From Pseudomonas sp. A-1 (GTDB taxonomy: Bacteria > Pseudomonadota > Gammaproteobacteria > Pseudomonadales > Pseudomonadaceae): 64,000 nucleotides of DNA. Below are positions 25,765 through 34,566 of the stretch, piece after piece. Every line of letters begins with the position of its first letter. Position 1 is the stretch's first letter. Made by a program: the position numbers and the translations under genes. The notes beneath the pieces are model-generated. The model ran no database searches, had not been told where the DNA came from, and saw only the letters and a program-made list of their open reading frames with translations. The DNA lies in contig NZ_SSTC01000003.1 of assembly GCF_004801855.1 (NCBI RefSeq), positions 43,669 through 107,668 on the forward strand, given 5' to 3'.

Positions 25765-25794
25765 GGGAAAGGAGCTACCTGCAGCAGAAGAGGG

Positions 25795-26070
25795 TCAGCA
25801 CAACAGCACATCCGGCAGACTGCCGGACGCATCCTCGAGCGGCGGCTCGCCCGCCAGGGGCTGCGCGGCATTGTACGCGGCAATCAGCGCCCGCGCCCGC
25901 GGCGCATCCGCATCCTCCACGCCGATCGCCAGCAGGCCGGCCACCGGCAGCTCGCCCAGCGCCCCCAGCAGGTGCTGACCGAACAGGTGGGCGCGGATGC
26001 CCTCGCTGGCCAGCATGGCGACCAGCAGTTCGCCCTCGCCCAGGTTCACCGGCTCGTGAATCCGCTGCAT
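25795..26070 (-). CDS. DUF2007-domain small protein
   Basis: The 91-residue product matches the DUF2007 (putative signal-transducing) family: a ferredoxin-like fold with EPVNLGEGELLVAMLASEGIRAHLFG at the start and a typical PRARALIAAYNAAQP end of the domain. The molecular role is not known. Its ATG at 26068-26070 shares one base with the stop of the CPXCG gene (TGATG), so the two are translated together, an arrangement common in Pseudomonas. No signal peptide or membrane segment. Confidence 0.85.
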   Translation of the reverse strand: MQRIHEPVNLGEGELLVAMLASEGIRAHLFGQHLLGALGELPVAGLLAIGVEDADAPRARALIAAYNAAQPLAGEPPLEDASGSLPDVLLC

Positions 26071-26252
26071 CAGTCGCCCTCCCGGCGCAGCTCCAGGGTC
26101 CAGCGGACCCCGTCGGTATGCAACTCGAAGACGATCGGCTGACAGCACACCGCGCAATCCTCGACGTAGCACTGATCGCCGCCCGACAGGTCGAGCAGCG
26201 CCTCGCCCGGCTCGCCGCACCAGGGACATTCGTAGGGCTCGCTCTGCAGCAT
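26070..26252 (-). CDS. CPXCG-motif cysteine-rich small protein
   Basis: A 60-residue protein with the defining motif CPWCG (9-13) plus a second Cys pair region (Cys28, Cys33, Cys36, Cys37), probably a small zinc-binding protein. Function unknown. The sequence ends in a strand-rich segment (VRWTLELRREGD). It is first of a two-gene unit with the DUF2007 gene and is divergent from the acyltransferase gene at 26347. Confidence 0.85.
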   Translation of the reverse strand: MLQSEPYECPWCGEPGEALLDLSGGDQCYVEDCAVCCQPIVFELHTDGVRWTLELRREGD

Positions 26253-26276
26253 CCACGTCCCTCCATGCTCTTCGTT

Positions 26277-26282
26277 TATAAT
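26277..26282 (+). promoter_or_regulatory. -10 box upstream of the acyltransferase gene
   Basis: A consensus TATAAT lies 64 bases before the start at 26347. No good -35 hexamer is seen at 16-18 bases, so an activator or an extended promoter may be involved. Confidence 0.45.
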
Positions 26283-26346
26283 TGTCGCCCCACCCGGCGG
26301 AAGTTCCAGTTGCCGCCCTCACCGATTCCCTGGTCAAGAGACACCA

Positions 26347-27507
26347 ATGGGCGAGTTCGAAGCCATCCGACCCTATGCCGACGCGGAAGTGCGTCCCGTC
26401 CTCGAGCGCCTGCTCGCCGACGAGGCCTTCCTCTCCACCCTCACCCATTACCGCTTCCCGCGCCTGGCCGGGCCACTCGGCTGGCTGCTGCGGCCAGTCC
26501 TCGCCCACTATCTGCGCCGCGAGATCCAGGGTGTGGACAGCGTCGCCGCCCTGCAGACGCGCATCGAGCCCTACGTCGACCGCAGCATCGAGAAGGCCAG
26601 CGACGGCATCAGCTACTCGGGCCTGGAGAACCTGCACAAGGGCCGCGCCTATCTGTTCCTCAGCAACCACCGCGACATCGTGATGGACCCGGCGTTCGTC
26701 AACTACGCGCTGTACCATGCCGCGCACCCCACCCCGCGCCTGGCCATCGGCGACAACCTGCTGCAGAAGCCCTTCGTCAGCGACCTGATGCGCCTGAACA
26801 AGAGCTTCATCGTGCACCGCTCGATCAGCGGCCGACGCGAGAAGCTGGCGGCCTTCCAGACCCTGTCCGCCTACATCAACCACTCGATCCGCGACGAGCA
26901 GGCCTCGATCTGGATCGCCCAGGCCGAGGGCCGCGCCAAGGACGGCGACGACCGCACCGACCCGGCGATCCTCAAGATGTTCCACATGAGCCGCAAGGAC
27001 GAGGCATTCGCCCAGGTGATGGCCGACCTGCACCTGGTGCCGATCTCGATCAGCTACGAATACGACCCCTGCGACCTGGCCAAGGCCCGCGAGCTGTACA
27101 TCCGCGCCAGCACCGGCAGCTACAGCAAGGCGCCGGGCGAGGACGACGCCAGCATCGCCCAGGGCATCACCGGCCACAAGGGCCGCGTGCACCTACACTT
27201 CGGCGCCGAGATCGCCACGCCGGACGACGACGCCAGGCAGCTGGCCCAGCGCATCGACCAGGCGATCCTCGGCCACTACCGGCTGTTCCCGGTCAACTAC
27301 CTGGCCTACGCCATGTGGGAGGAGCGCGATGCGCAGCTGGCGGTGCCGGCGGCCGGCGAGCTGTTCGACGCCGCCGAACTGGCACGCACCCAGGCCGAAT
27401 GGCAGCGCCGCCTGGACGCCTGCCCGGCCGAGCAGCGCCCGTACCTGGTCATGCAGTACGCCAACCCGGTGCGCAACCAGTACCGCAGCCGCGCCGGAGC
27501 GCTGTAA
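26347..27507 (+). CDS. Lysophospholipid acyltransferase family protein (large type)
   Basis: Probable membrane-associated acyltransferase of phospholipid metabolism, related to PlsB/PlsC. The 386-residue product has the acceptor-site block LSNHRDIVMDPAFVN (about 105-119), the KSFIVHRS block (about 153-160, Arg of motif II) and the IWIAQAEGRAKDG block (motif III, EGR). The NH...D spacing is one residue longer than the classic H-x4-D. No clear membrane helix is seen beyond a hydrophobic patch near 40-55. Lies divergent from the DUF2007/CPXCG pair. The precise acyl acceptor cannot be told from sequence. Confidence 0.85.
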   Translation: MGEFEAIRPYADAEVRPVLERLLADEAFLSTLTHYRFPRLAGPLGWLLRPVLAHYLRREIQGVDSVAALQTRIEPYVDRSIEKASDGISYSGLENLHKGRAYLFLSNHRDIVMDPAFVNYALYHAAHPTPRLAIGDNLLQKPFVSDLMRLNKSFIVHRSISGRREKLAAFQTLSAYINHSIRDEQASIWIAQAEGRAKDGDDRTDPAILKMFHMSRKDEAFAQVMADLHLVPISISYEYDPCDLAKARELYIRASTGSYSKAPGEDDASIAQGITGHKGRVHLHFGAEIATPDDDARQLAQRIDQAILGHYRLFPVNYLAYAMWEERDAQLAVPAAGELFDAAELARTQAEWQRRLDACPAEQRPYLVMQYANPVRNQYRSRAGAL

Positions 27508-27515
27508 GGGAGGAA

Positions 27516-27538
27516 GCGGCGCGCCCCAGGCGCGCCGC
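27516..27538. terminator. Hairpin between convergent genes
   Basis: GCGGCGCGCC and GGCGCGCCGC form a 10-bp stem around CCA, between the acyltransferase stop and the stop of the small membrane protein gene. It lacks a U-run on either strand, so it is a weak or factor-assisted terminator. Confidence 0.5.
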
Positions 27539-27543
27539 AGGCT

Positions 27544-27843
27544 TCAGAGCGCGGCCTGCAGGCCGGTGCTCAGCCAGGACAGCCCCAGCGCCGCCGCCAG
27601 GCAGGCGCTGCCGAAGGCGTAGAAGAAGCGGTTCAGACGGGCGACCTGGACATCCCCCGCCAGCGCATCCGCCGTCATCCCGGACAGCTCGCCCTCGAGC
27701 AGCGGGCGCGCCTGCGCGCGCTGCTCGCGCAGCCGGGTGGCCAGCAGCAGCCAGCCACCAGCCAGCGCGAGGAACAGCGCCAGACCGTTGACCACCTGCG
27801 CCGGATAGCTCTGGCACAACGACCACAACACCTGCAACGACAT
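27544..27843 (-). CDS. Small two-helix membrane protein of unknown function
   Basis: Not recognised. The 99-residue product from the ATG at 27841-27843 has a good ribosome site (GGGAGG, six bases upstream). It shows two hydrophobic segments, about 14-36 and 75-95, joined by a charged loop rich in Arg, Glu and Gln. No conserved motif is seen. Codon use (GC-rich third positions) matches the neighbours, which supports a real gene. A longer in-frame start adds ten residues but loses the ribosome site. Confidence 0.7.
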   Translation of the reverse strand: MSLQVLWSLCQSYPAQVVNGLALFLALAGGWLLLATRLREQRAQARPLLEGELSGMTADALAGDVQVARLNRFFYAFGSACLAAALGLSWLSTGLQAAL

Positions 27844-27987
27844 CCACGACCTCCCGCACAGAAGAGTTGGCAATCGGGCGCTGCGCGCCCTCTTTCGGTG
27901 ACGGCAGCCGCAGCAAACGCCGCAGTCTACTCCCTCGCCCCCGCCCCGCTCAGCGCCTTTCCGACCGGCGCACCGACCGCCGGGCAG

Positions 27988-28020
27988 AAAAAAGGCGGTG
28001 GCAATGCCACCGCCTTTTTT
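27988..28020. terminator. Bidirectional terminator downstream of yajG
   Basis: A6-GGCGGTGGC, three-base loop AAT, GCCACCGCC-T6: a perfect 15-bp arm on each side. It ends yajG on the minus strand 15 bases after its stop; nothing on the plus strand points into it. Confidence 0.93.
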
Positions 28021-28035
28021 CGTCTGCCGCTCAGC

Positions 28036-28623
28036 TCACTGGTTGTTGAGCAACTGGCCGATGGTCGGATCCTTGAACACCCGGGTCAGCGCATCGCTGA
28101 GCACGTCGCTGACCAGCTTGGTGTTGGTCTGCTGGTTGGGCGCCATGCCGAAGCGCTGGTTGAGGGTCGCGCCGTAGCGGCCGCTGTAGCGGCGCACGCT
28201 GTTCTGCACATCGGCGCGGATGGTGGCGCTGATGTTGGCCTCGGTGACGTAGCTGCCATCCTTCGGCGACTGGTACTTCATGTCGGTCACGGTCAGGGTC
28301 AGCTGCGGCGCATTGTAGGCATTGGGCGTCGGGGTGAAGCCGAGCAGGCGCACGGCGGCCTCGGCCTGGCCCTGCAGCTTGGGCAGCAGATCCTGGCTGG
28401 CCACGCTGATCGCACTGGTCTCCGGATACAGGCCGCCGCGGGTGCCGAGCACCGGCGAGGGACGACCGTCGACCACGCGCACCACCACCGGCTGGCCCTG
28501 GCCGACCGGGTTGAGCTGGGCGGTGACCATCGGTTGCAGGCTCAGGTGTTGCGGGCTGTGGGCACAGCCGGCCAGGGTCAGGCTGGCAGCGGCGAACAGG
28601 CCAAGCAGCAGGCGGGGCAGCAT
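28036..28623 (-). CDS. YajG-family lipoprotein
   Basis: Predicted outer-membrane lipoprotein of the YajG family (function not established). The 195-residue product has a signal peptide with lipobox TLAGC (Cys20), followed by the family pattern PVVVRVVDGRPSPVLGTRGG and a C-terminal ELLNN-like end (GQLLNNQ). It is monocistronic with its own terminator at 27988-28020. No partner genes are adjacent, so the context gives no further hint. Confidence 0.85.
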   Translation of the reverse strand: MLPRLLLGLFAAASLTLAGCAHSPQHLSLQPMVTAQLNPVGQGQPVVVRVVDGRPSPVLGTRGGLYPETSAISVASQDLLPKLQGQAEAAVRLLGFTPTPNAYNAPQLTLTVTDMKYQSPKDGSYVTEANISATIRADVQNSVRRYSGRYGATLNQRFGMAPNQQTNTKLVSDVLSDALTRVFKDPTIGQLLNNQ

Positions 28624-28693
28624 GTCGATCTCTCCGGGAGTTGGACGGGAAATGCGCGGCAGTATACCCAGCCGCGGCGGCGGCGGAAACGAC

Positions 28694-28714
28694 GAGGGCG
28701 CCGCCGGCGCCCTC
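28694..28714 (-). terminator. Terminator-like hairpin downstream of zapE
   Basis: GAGGGCGCC and GGCGCCCTC make a nine-bp stem around GCC, ten bases after the zapE stop on the minus strand. A short T-rich stretch (GTCGTTT) follows rather than a clean U-run. Confidence 0.55.
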
Positions 28715-28724
28715 CTCTACTCGA

Positions 28725-29822
28725 TCACGGCTTGTGCGGCCGGCTGAGGAACTCGTGGGACTGCATCTCCAGCAGGCGGCTGAGGGTACGCTGGAACTCG
28801 AACTCCAGGCGACCGCCGGTGTACAGGTCCTTGAGCTCGACCTCGGCGGAGATGATCAGCTTGACGTTGCGGTCGTAGAACTCGTCCACCAGGTTGATGA
28901 AGCGGCGGGCGATGTCGTCCTTGGTGACGTTCATCTGCTCGACGTTGGCCAGCAGCACCGCGCCGTAGATCTTGCCCAGCTCGATGTAGTCGTTCTGGCT
29001 GCGCGGGCCGTCGCACAGCTCGCGGAACTCGAACCAGGCGACGTCGTTGGCGGTCTTGCGCGCGCGGATCTCGCGGTTCTCGATCAGCAGCACCTCGTTC
29101 TCCACCACGTGGCAGTTCTCGGTGAGCAGGCTCTGGAAGCTGCGGCTCAGGCTCTCTTCGGCCTCGGCGTCCAGCGGGAAGTGGTACAGCTCGGCCTGCT
29201 CGAGGGCGCGCAGACGGTAGTCGATGCCGCTGTCGACGTTGACGATCTCGGTGTGCTCCTTGAGCAGGGCGATCGCAGGCAGGAAGCGCGCGCGCTGCAG
29301 GCCGTCGCGGTACAGGCCGTCGGGCACGATGTTGGAGGTGGCCACCAGGCTGACGCCGTTCTTGAACAGCTCCTCGAGCAGGGTGGCGAGGATCATGGCG
29401 TCGGTGATGTCGGAGACGAAGAACTCGTCGAAGCAGATCACCCGCGCCTCGTCGGCGAAGCGCCTGGCGATGATGGTCAGCGGGTTCTTCTCGCCCTTGA
29501 GGGTCTTCATCTCCTCGTGCACGCGCTTCATGAAACGGTGGAAGTGCGTGCGCATCTTCTGCTTGAACGGCAGCGCGTCGAAGAAGGTGTCGACCAGGTA
29601 GGTCTTGCCGCGGCCCACGCCGCCCCAGAAGTAGATGCCCTTGATCGGCCCCTGCGGCTTCTTGCGGCCGAACAGCTTGCCCAGCAACCCGGAGTCCTGC
29701 TGACCGCCATTGACCAGGTCGTCGTACAGGCGCTGCAGGTGACGCACGGCGTTTTCCTGCGCGGCATCGTGGAAGAAGTCGGGACGTTTCAGATCGGCCT
29801 GGTAGCGTTCGAGCGGAGTCAT
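28725..29822 (-). CDS. zapE: Cell division ATPase ZapE
   Basis: AFG1-like ATPase that associates with the Z-ring and affects division under low oxygen and high temperature. The 365-residue product has the Walker A motif GGVGRGKT (67-74), the Walker B region VICFDEFFVSDITDA and the AFG1-type sensor stretch LVATSNIVPDGLY. Length and order match ZapE. In Pseudomonas it lies just after trpS, as here (178-base gap with a GC-rich hairpin). Confidence 0.95.
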   Translation of the reverse strand: MTPLERYQADLKRPDFFHDAAQENAVRHLQRLYDDLVNGGQQDSGLLGKLFGRKKPQGPIKGIYFWGGVGRGKTYLVDTFFDALPFKQKMRTHFHRFMKRVHEEMKTLKGEKNPLTIIARRFADEARVICFDEFFVSDITDAMILATLLEELFKNGVSLVATSNIVPDGLYRDGLQRARFLPAIALLKEHTEIVNVDSGIDYRLRALEQAELYHFPLDAEAEESLSRSFQSLLTENCHVVENEVLLIENREIRARKTANDVAWFEFRELCDGPRSQNDYIELGKIYGAVLLANVEQMNVTKDDIARRFINLVDEFYDRNVKLIISAEVELKDLYTGGRLEFEFQRTLSRLLEMQSHEFLSRPHKP

Positions 29823-29961
29823 GGCGGCGTCGGGTTAGGCAAACGGGGTCGACACTTTAGCGGCGGCCTCGGCGGTTGGCAATTTACTCGGAGCGTTCAG
29901 CACGGACGCCCTCTTGCGGGGACCGAAGGCAGGCAGGCGCCTCCCCCGGGCGTAGCGGTTG

Positions 29962-29988
29962 CGCCCGGCGGCAGGCTGCCGCCGGGCG
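29962..29988 (-). terminator. GC-rich hairpin between trpS and zapE
   Basis: CGCCCGGCGGCAG and CTGCCGCCGGGCG form a 13-bp perfect inverted repeat around one base, 12 bases after the trpS stop on the minus strand. No U-run follows, so it may need Rho or act as a stabilising 3' end. Confidence 0.5.
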
Positions 29989-29999
29989 GATGGCACGGC

Positions 30000-31346
30000 T
30001 CAGGCGTCCTGCGGCGCCAGCGCCTCGGCCAGGCGCGCCATGGCGGCCTCGCGCTCGGCACCCTCGGCGAAGGCCGGGCTGTGCGCCACCGGCGCGTCGT
30101 CCAGCCACAGGGCAAACCCTTCGCCCTCGGCGCGCAGGTCCAGCTCGCCGGCCTGCAGGCGCTTGCTCGCCGCGCCGGCGCTCTTGCCGTCGGCGAAGCT
30201 CACCGAGAGCAGCAGCTGGCTGCCGTCGGCGTCCAGCAGGCGGAAGCGGAAGCTGCCGTCGTCGTCGCGGAAGCTGACGAAGCGGGCGCCCTTGGCGGCC
30301 TTCTTCTTCGCCCCGCCGGCCACCTGCACCTCGTTGCGGAACGAGCGCAGCCCCACCGCCTCGCGCAGCTCGCCGAGGAACGGCGTGGCGACCTTGCGCG
30401 CCTTGGCGGCGCCGGCCAGCAGGATGTCCTCGAGATCGGCCGGGCGGGCGATCAGCGCGTTGTAGCGCTCGCGGGCCTCGCCCAGCTCGCCCTCCAGCAG
30501 CTCGCTCAGGCGCTGCTTGGCCTCGCCCCAGGCCAGGCCGCCTTCCAGCGCGGCGCGGAACTCGGCGCTCTGCGCGGGCGTGGCGAAGGCCTGGTAGAGG
30601 GTGAACAGATGCGAGCCCTCGGCATCCTTGGGCTCGCCCGGCAGCTTCGAGTCGGTGACGATGCGCGCCACCGCTTCCCGGAGCTGCTTGCTGGTGCCGA
30701 ACAGCGGGATGGTGTTGTCGTAGCTCTTGCTCATCTTGCGCCCGTCGAGGCCCGGCAGGGTCGCCACGCTCTCCTCGATCAGCGCCTCGGGCAGGGTGAA
30801 CAGCTCGCGGCCGTTGCCGAACAGGTGGTTGAAGCGCTGGCCGATGTCGCGCGCCATCTCCACGTGCTGGATCTGGTCGCGGCCGACCGGCACCTGGTGG
30901 GCGTTGAACATCAGGATGTCGGCGGCCATCAGCACCGGATAGCTGAACAGGCCCATGGTCACCCCGGCGTCCGGGTCCTCGCCCCTGGCCACGTTCTGGT
31001 CGACCGCGGCCTTGTAGGCGTGGGCGCGGTTGAGCAGGCCCTTGCCCGCCACGCAGGTGAGCAGCCAGGTCAGCTCGGGAATCTCGGGGATGTCCGACTG
31101 GCGGTAGAAGGTCACCCGCTCCGGGTCCAGGCCGCAGGCCAGCCAGGTGGCGGCGATCTCCAGACGCGAGCGCTGGATGCGCTGCGGGTCGTCGCACTTG
31201 ATCAGCGCGTGGTAGTCGGCGAGGAAGTAGAAGGAGTCCACGTTGTCCGCGCGGCTGGCGATGATCGCCGGGCGGATGGCACCGGCGTAGTTGCCCAGGT
31301 GCGGGGTGCCGGTGGTGGTGATGCCGGTAAGGATACGGGTGGTCAT
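30000..31346 (-). CDS. trpS: Tryptophan--tRNA ligase with C-terminal extension
   Basis: Class I aminoacyl-tRNA synthetase charging tRNA-Trp. The HIGH-type motif is TPHLGN (14-19) and the KMSKS motif is at 204-208. I chose the ATG at 31344-31346 because [18 protein letters not shown] is the conserved N-terminus. The 448-residue length exceeds the roughly 330-350 of most bacterial TrpS. The extra part (about 345-448) begins with a Lys/Ala-rich linker and continues with a strand-rich domain ([16 protein letters not shown]) that looks like the DUF1508/YegP fold. Pseudomonads share this longer form. It is followed closely upstream by the hydrolase gene. Confidence 0.95.
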   Translation of the reverse strand: MTTRILTGITTTGTPHLGNYAGAIRPAIIASRADNVDSFYFLADYHALIKCDDPQRIQRSRLEIAATWLACGLDPERVTFYRQSDIPEIPELTWLLTCVAGKGLLNRAHAYKAAVDQNVARGEDPDAGVTMGLFSYPVLMAADILMFNAHQVPVGRDQIQHVEMARDIGQRFNHLFGNGRELFTLPEALIEESVATLPGLDGRKMSKSYDNTIPLFGTSKQLREAVARIVTDSKLPGEPKDAEGSHLFTLYQAFATPAQSAEFRAALEGGLAWGEAKQRLSELLEGELGEARERYNALIARPADLEDILLAGAAKARKVATPFLGELREAVGLRSFRNEVQVAGGAKKKAAKGARFVSFRDDDGSFRFRLLDADGSQLLLSVSFADGKSAGAASKRLQAGELDLRAEGEGFALWLDDAPVAHSPAFAEGAEREAAMARLAEALAPQDA

Positions 31347-31369
31347 GGTCGATCGCTTGTCGTGCTGCA

Positions 31370-32005
31370 TCAGGATTGGAGGCGCGGCAGGACCAGTGCT
31401 TTCAGCTCGGTCAGCCGGCCATGGAAGAAGTGCCCGCATTCTGCCACTTCGAGCAGCTCGTGGGGACGCGAAAGCTGCGCCGACCAGGCATGCACGGCCG
31501 CCGGCTCGACCACCTCGTCGCTCGCAGGCTGGATCACCGTCAGCGCACCCTGCCGGGGCAGCCGGCCATCCACGGCGAAACGCATCACCGGCGGCGCCAG
31601 CATGAACAGCCGCTCGACGGCGACGCCCTGCGCTTCCAGACGCCCGCCCAGACAGGCCGCCACGCAGGCGCCGAAGGAAAAGCCCATCAGGGTCAGCGGC
31701 AGGCCGGGGTGCCTGGCCAGCAGCCAGCGTGCGGCGGCCTCGGCGTCGTCGATCTCGCCCTCGCCGTGGGCGTGCTCGCCCACGCTCTGGCCGACGCCGC
31801 GGAAGTTGAAGCGCAGGGTGGCGTAGCCGGCGTCGCGCGCCGTGCGCTGCAGGGTGGCCACCACCTTGTTGAGCATGCTGCCGGCGTGCAGCGGGTGCGG
31901 ATGGCAGATCAGCGCCACACCGCGGGCCTCGGGATGATCGAGATGGAGGGCCTCGAGGGCGCCGCAGGGCCCGTCGAGCAGCAGGGGAATTTCGGTCAAA
32001 GACAC
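31370..32005 (-). CDS. Alpha/beta hydrolase family protein (GTG start)
   Basis: Predicted serine hydrolase of the dienelactone-hydrolase-like COG2945 group. The 211-residue product has the oxyanion-hole block [13 protein letters not shown] (32-44), the nucleophile elbow GFSFG (108-112, Ser110), an Asp in the [10 protein letters not shown] block and a catalytic His in the ECGHFFHG block near the C-terminus. The GTG at 32003-32005 has GGAG five bases upstream. It is 23 bases upstream of trpS on the same strand, so they may be cotranscribed. Substrate unknown. Confidence 0.88.
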   Translation of the reverse strand: MSLTEIPLLLDGPCGALEALHLDHPEARGVALICHPHPLHAGSMLNKVVATLQRTARDAGYATLRFNFRGVGQSVGEHAHGEGEIDDAEAAARWLLARHPGLPLTLMGFSFGACVAACLGGRLEAQGVAVERLFMLAPPVMRFAVDGRLPRQGALTVIQPASDEVVEPAAVHAWSAQLSRPHELLEVAECGHFFHGRLTELKALVLPRLQS

Positions 32006-32120
32006 AGGGACTCCGTGACCCCGCCGCGCGGGGACTCGTCTAGCATTGCACCGCCGGCGCTATACAGCGCAGGCACAAGCCGTTAACGTAATGCAAATCC
32101 CGTCTATAGAGGAAGGATTC

Positions 32121-32546
32121 GTGGAACAGTCATTCGCTGCCTGGCTGCTGCCAGCCCTGGCCTTGGTCGTCGGTGTGGCCATCGGTTTCCTGCTGGCCCG
32201 CCTGCTGCCCGGCGCCGCCCCCGGGGGCGTCCAGCACAAGCTGGACGAGATGCAGGAGCGCTTCGAGAGCTACCAGAGCGAAGTGGTCAGCCACTTCAAC
32301 ACCACCGCCAGCCTGATGCAGAAGCTCACCCAGAACTACCAGGACATCCAGTCGCACCTCTCCGAGGGCGCCAACCGCCTGGCCCTCGACGAGCTGACCC
32401 GCCAGCGCCTGCTGGCCGCCCTCAGCGAGTCCGCCCAGCCGGCCCGCGAGCGCATCGCCAGCGTCGCCAGCACCGAGCCGCCGAAGGATTACGCCCCCGG
32501 CCACTCCGGCGTACTGAGCGACGAGGAAGTGCTGAAGAAGGCCTGA
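32121..32546 (+). CDS. zapG: Z-ring-associated protein ZapG (YhcB, DUF1043; GTG start)
   Basis: Inner-membrane protein that links division, wall growth and envelope synthesis in E. coli (YhcB/ZapG). The 141-residue product from the GTG at 32121-32123 (GAGGAAGG just upstream) has one N-terminal membrane helix (about 8-28), then a helical cytoplasmic coiled-coil region and a Pro-rich disordered tail. The earlier in-frame ATG at 32091 would add ten residues before the membrane helix and lacks support. It is monocistronic, ending at its own terminator. Confidence 0.92.
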   Translation: MEQSFAAWLLPALALVVGVAIGFLLARLLPGAAPGGVQHKLDEMQERFESYQSEVVSHFNTTASLMQKLTQNYQDIQSHLSEGANRLALDELTRQRLLAALSESAQPARERIASVASTEPPKDYAPGHSGVLSDEEVLKKA

Positions 32547-32563
32547 CCCCGACGTCAACGAGC

Positions 32564-32590
32564 AGCCCCGCCCAGGCGGGGCTTCTTTTT
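32564..32590 (+). terminator. Intrinsic terminator of zapG
   Basis: AGCCCCGCC and GGCGGGGCT form a nine-bp stem around CA, followed by TCTTTTT, 17 bases after the zapG stop. Confidence 0.92.
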
Positions 32591-32599
32591 GCCTGCCGA

Positions 32600-32639
32600 A
32601 AACAGCAAGGCCCCGGCAGTTGCCGGGGCCTTGCTGTTT
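32600..32639 (-). terminator. Long perfect hairpin downstream of cysNC
   Basis: Two 19-base arms (AAACAGCAAGG... and ...CCTTGCTGTTT) are perfectly complementary around a two-base centre GT. It begins 13 bases after the cysNC stop and ends that minus-strand operon; the plus-strand zapG terminator lies right beside it. Confidence 0.85.
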
Positions 32640-32652
32640 CAGTCTGCCGGGA

Positions 32653-34554
32653 TCAGATCGCGCCGCGCGAACGCAGCAGCGCCAGCACCTGCCTGACCCC
32701 CTCCTCCACCGGAGTGGACTGGGTGTCGATCACCAGGTCGGCATCCAGCGGCACGTCGTAGGCGAAGGACTCGCCGGGGATGTTGTCCTCGCCGGCGGCG
32801 TACAGGCCCTGCGGATCGCGCTCGCGGCAGGCCTGCGGCGAAGCCTGCACGTAGACGGTGATCAGCCGCTCGGCACCGACGATGGCCCGGGCCTGCTCGC
32901 GGCCCTCGGCGTCCGGGGCGACGAAGGCCGCCAGGGTCAAGAGGCCCGCCTCGTTGAACTGCCGGGCCACCTGGGCGGCGCGGCGCCAGTTCTCGGCGCG
33001 GCCGGCACGATCCAGCGGCAGGCCCTTGTTGAGGTCGTGGCGCAGGTTCTGCCCGTCCAGCACGTAGACCGCGCGGCCGCTGTCGAACAGCTTGCGCTCG
33101 ACAGCGTAGGCCAGGGTGCTCTTGCCGGCGCCGGAGAGGCCGGAGAACAGCACGGTGGCCGGCAACTGGCCGAAGCGCGCGGCACGCTCCTCGGCACTGA
33201 CGTGGGCCAGGCGACCGTGGTGACCGACGGTGTTCTGCCCGGCCAGCGGCTCGGCGATGATCATGCCGGCGCCGACGGTGCCGTTGGTCAGGCGGTCGAT
33301 GACGATGAACGCGCCAGTGGTGCGGTTGTGCGCGTAGCCGTCGAGGGCGATGGGCGCATCCAGGCTGACGCGCACCTTGCCGATCTCGTTGAGCTTCAGC
33401 TCGCTGGCCGGCAGCTGCTCGAGGCTGTTGACGTCGACGCGGTGCTCGATGGCGGCGATGTTGCCCGGCACGTAGCTGGTGGCGCGCTTGATGTCGTACT
33501 TCTTGCCCGGCAGCATCGGCTCCTCGGCCATCCACACCAGCATGGCGTCGAAGCTGTCGGTGACCTGCGGGCGGTTGTCGGCGTGCACCAGCATGTCGCC
33601 GCGCGACACGTCGATCTCGTCTTCCAGGGTCAGGGTCACCGCCTGGCCGGGGATCGCCTGCTCCAGCTCACCGTCGAAGGTGACGATGGACTTGACCTTG
33701 CTGGTCTTGCCCGACGGCAGCACGGCGACCTCGTCGCCCTTGTGCACGATGCCGCTGGCCAGGGTGCCGGCGAAGCCGCGGAAGTTCAGGTTCGGCCGGT
33801 TGACGTACTGCACCGGGAAGCGCATGTCGGTCAGGTTGCGGTCGGCGGCGATCTCGACGGTCTCGAGGATCTCCATCAGCGTCGGCCCCTGGTACCAGGG
33901 CGCGCGCTCGCTTTTGTTGACCACGTTCTCGCCCTTGAGCGCCGACATCGGCACGAAGTGCAGCGAACTGGGCTTGAGGTTGATGCGCTCGGCGAACTGC
34001 AGGTAGTCGGCCTTGATCGCCTCGAACACGCCCTGGTCGAAGTCCATCAGGTCCATCTTGTTGACGGCGACCACGATGTGCCTGATGCCCAGCAGGGAGG
34101 CGATGAAACTGTGCCGGCGGGTCTGGGTCTGCACGCCGTAGCGGGCGTCGATCAGGATGATCGCCAGGTCGCAGGTCGAGGCGCCGGTGGCCATGTTGCG
34201 GGTGTACTGCTCGTGCCCCGGGGTGTCGGCGATGATGAACTTGCGCTTGGCGGTGGAGAAGTAGCGGTAGGCCACGTCGATGGTGATGCCCTGCTCGCGC
34301 TCGGCCTGCAGGCCGTCGACCAGCAGCGCCAGGTCGACCTCGTCGCCGGTGGTGCCGACCTTCTTGGAGTCGCGGGTGATCGCCTCGAGATGGTCCTCGT
34401 AGATCATCTTGGAGTCGTGCAGCAGGCGGCCGATCAGGGTGCTCTTGCCGTCGTCGACGTTGCCGCAGGTCAGGAAACGCAGCAGTTCCTTGCGCTCGTG
34501 CTGGGCCAGGTAGGCGAGGATGTCCTCGCTGATCAGTTCGGATTGGTGCGACAT
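32653..34554 (-). CDS. cysNC: Bifunctional sulfate adenylyltransferase subunit 1 / adenylylsulfate kinase
   Basis: Fused enzyme for assimilatory sulfate activation: CysN (GTPase regulating ATP sulfurylase, which makes APS) and CysC (APS kinase, which makes PAPS). In the 633-residue product the CysN GTPase loop GNVDDGKST (31-39) and [17 protein letters not shown] are followed by EF-Tu-like domains. The CysC domain begins near 465 with its own P-loop GLSGAGKST (472-480). This fusion is typical of pseudomonads; enterobacteria keep the genes apart. It follows cysD by 12 bases. Confidence 0.97.
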   Translation of the reverse strand: MSHQSELISEDILAYLAQHERKELLRFLTCGNVDDGKSTLIGRLLHDSKMIYEDHLEAITRDSKKVGTTGDEVDLALLVDGLQAEREQGITIDVAYRYFSTAKRKFIIADTPGHEQYTRNMATGASTCDLAIILIDARYGVQTQTRRHSFIASLLGIRHIVVAVNKMDLMDFDQGVFEAIKADYLQFAERINLKPSSLHFVPMSALKGENVVNKSERAPWYQGPTLMEILETVEIAADRNLTDMRFPVQYVNRPNLNFRGFAGTLASGIVHKGDEVAVLPSGKTSKVKSIVTFDGELEQAIPGQAVTLTLEDEIDVSRGDMLVHADNRPQVTDSFDAMLVWMAEEPMLPGKKYDIKRATSYVPGNIAAIEHRVDVNSLEQLPASELKLNEIGKVRVSLDAPIALDGYAHNRTTGAFIVIDRLTNGTVGAGMIIAEPLAGQNTVGHHGRLAHVSAEERAARFGQLPATVLFSGLSGAGKSTLAYAVERKLFDSGRAVYVLDGQNLRHDLNKGLPLDRAGRAENWRRAAQVARQFNEAGLLTLAAFVAPDAEGREQARAIVGAERLITVYVQASPQACRERDPQGLYAAGEDNIPGESFAYDVPLDADLVIDTQSTPVEEGVRQVLALLRSRGAI

Positions 34555-34566
34555 GATGCGGAAACC

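Noticed and set aside
28641..31826. Plus-strand open frame of more than 1000 codons opposite zapE and trpS
   Set aside because: It is an antisense shadow: very GC-rich genes on the minus strand leave few stops in the opposite frames. The predicted product is rich in Gly, Gln, Val, Ala and His repeats with no domain pattern, while the minus strand carries clear zapE and trpS.
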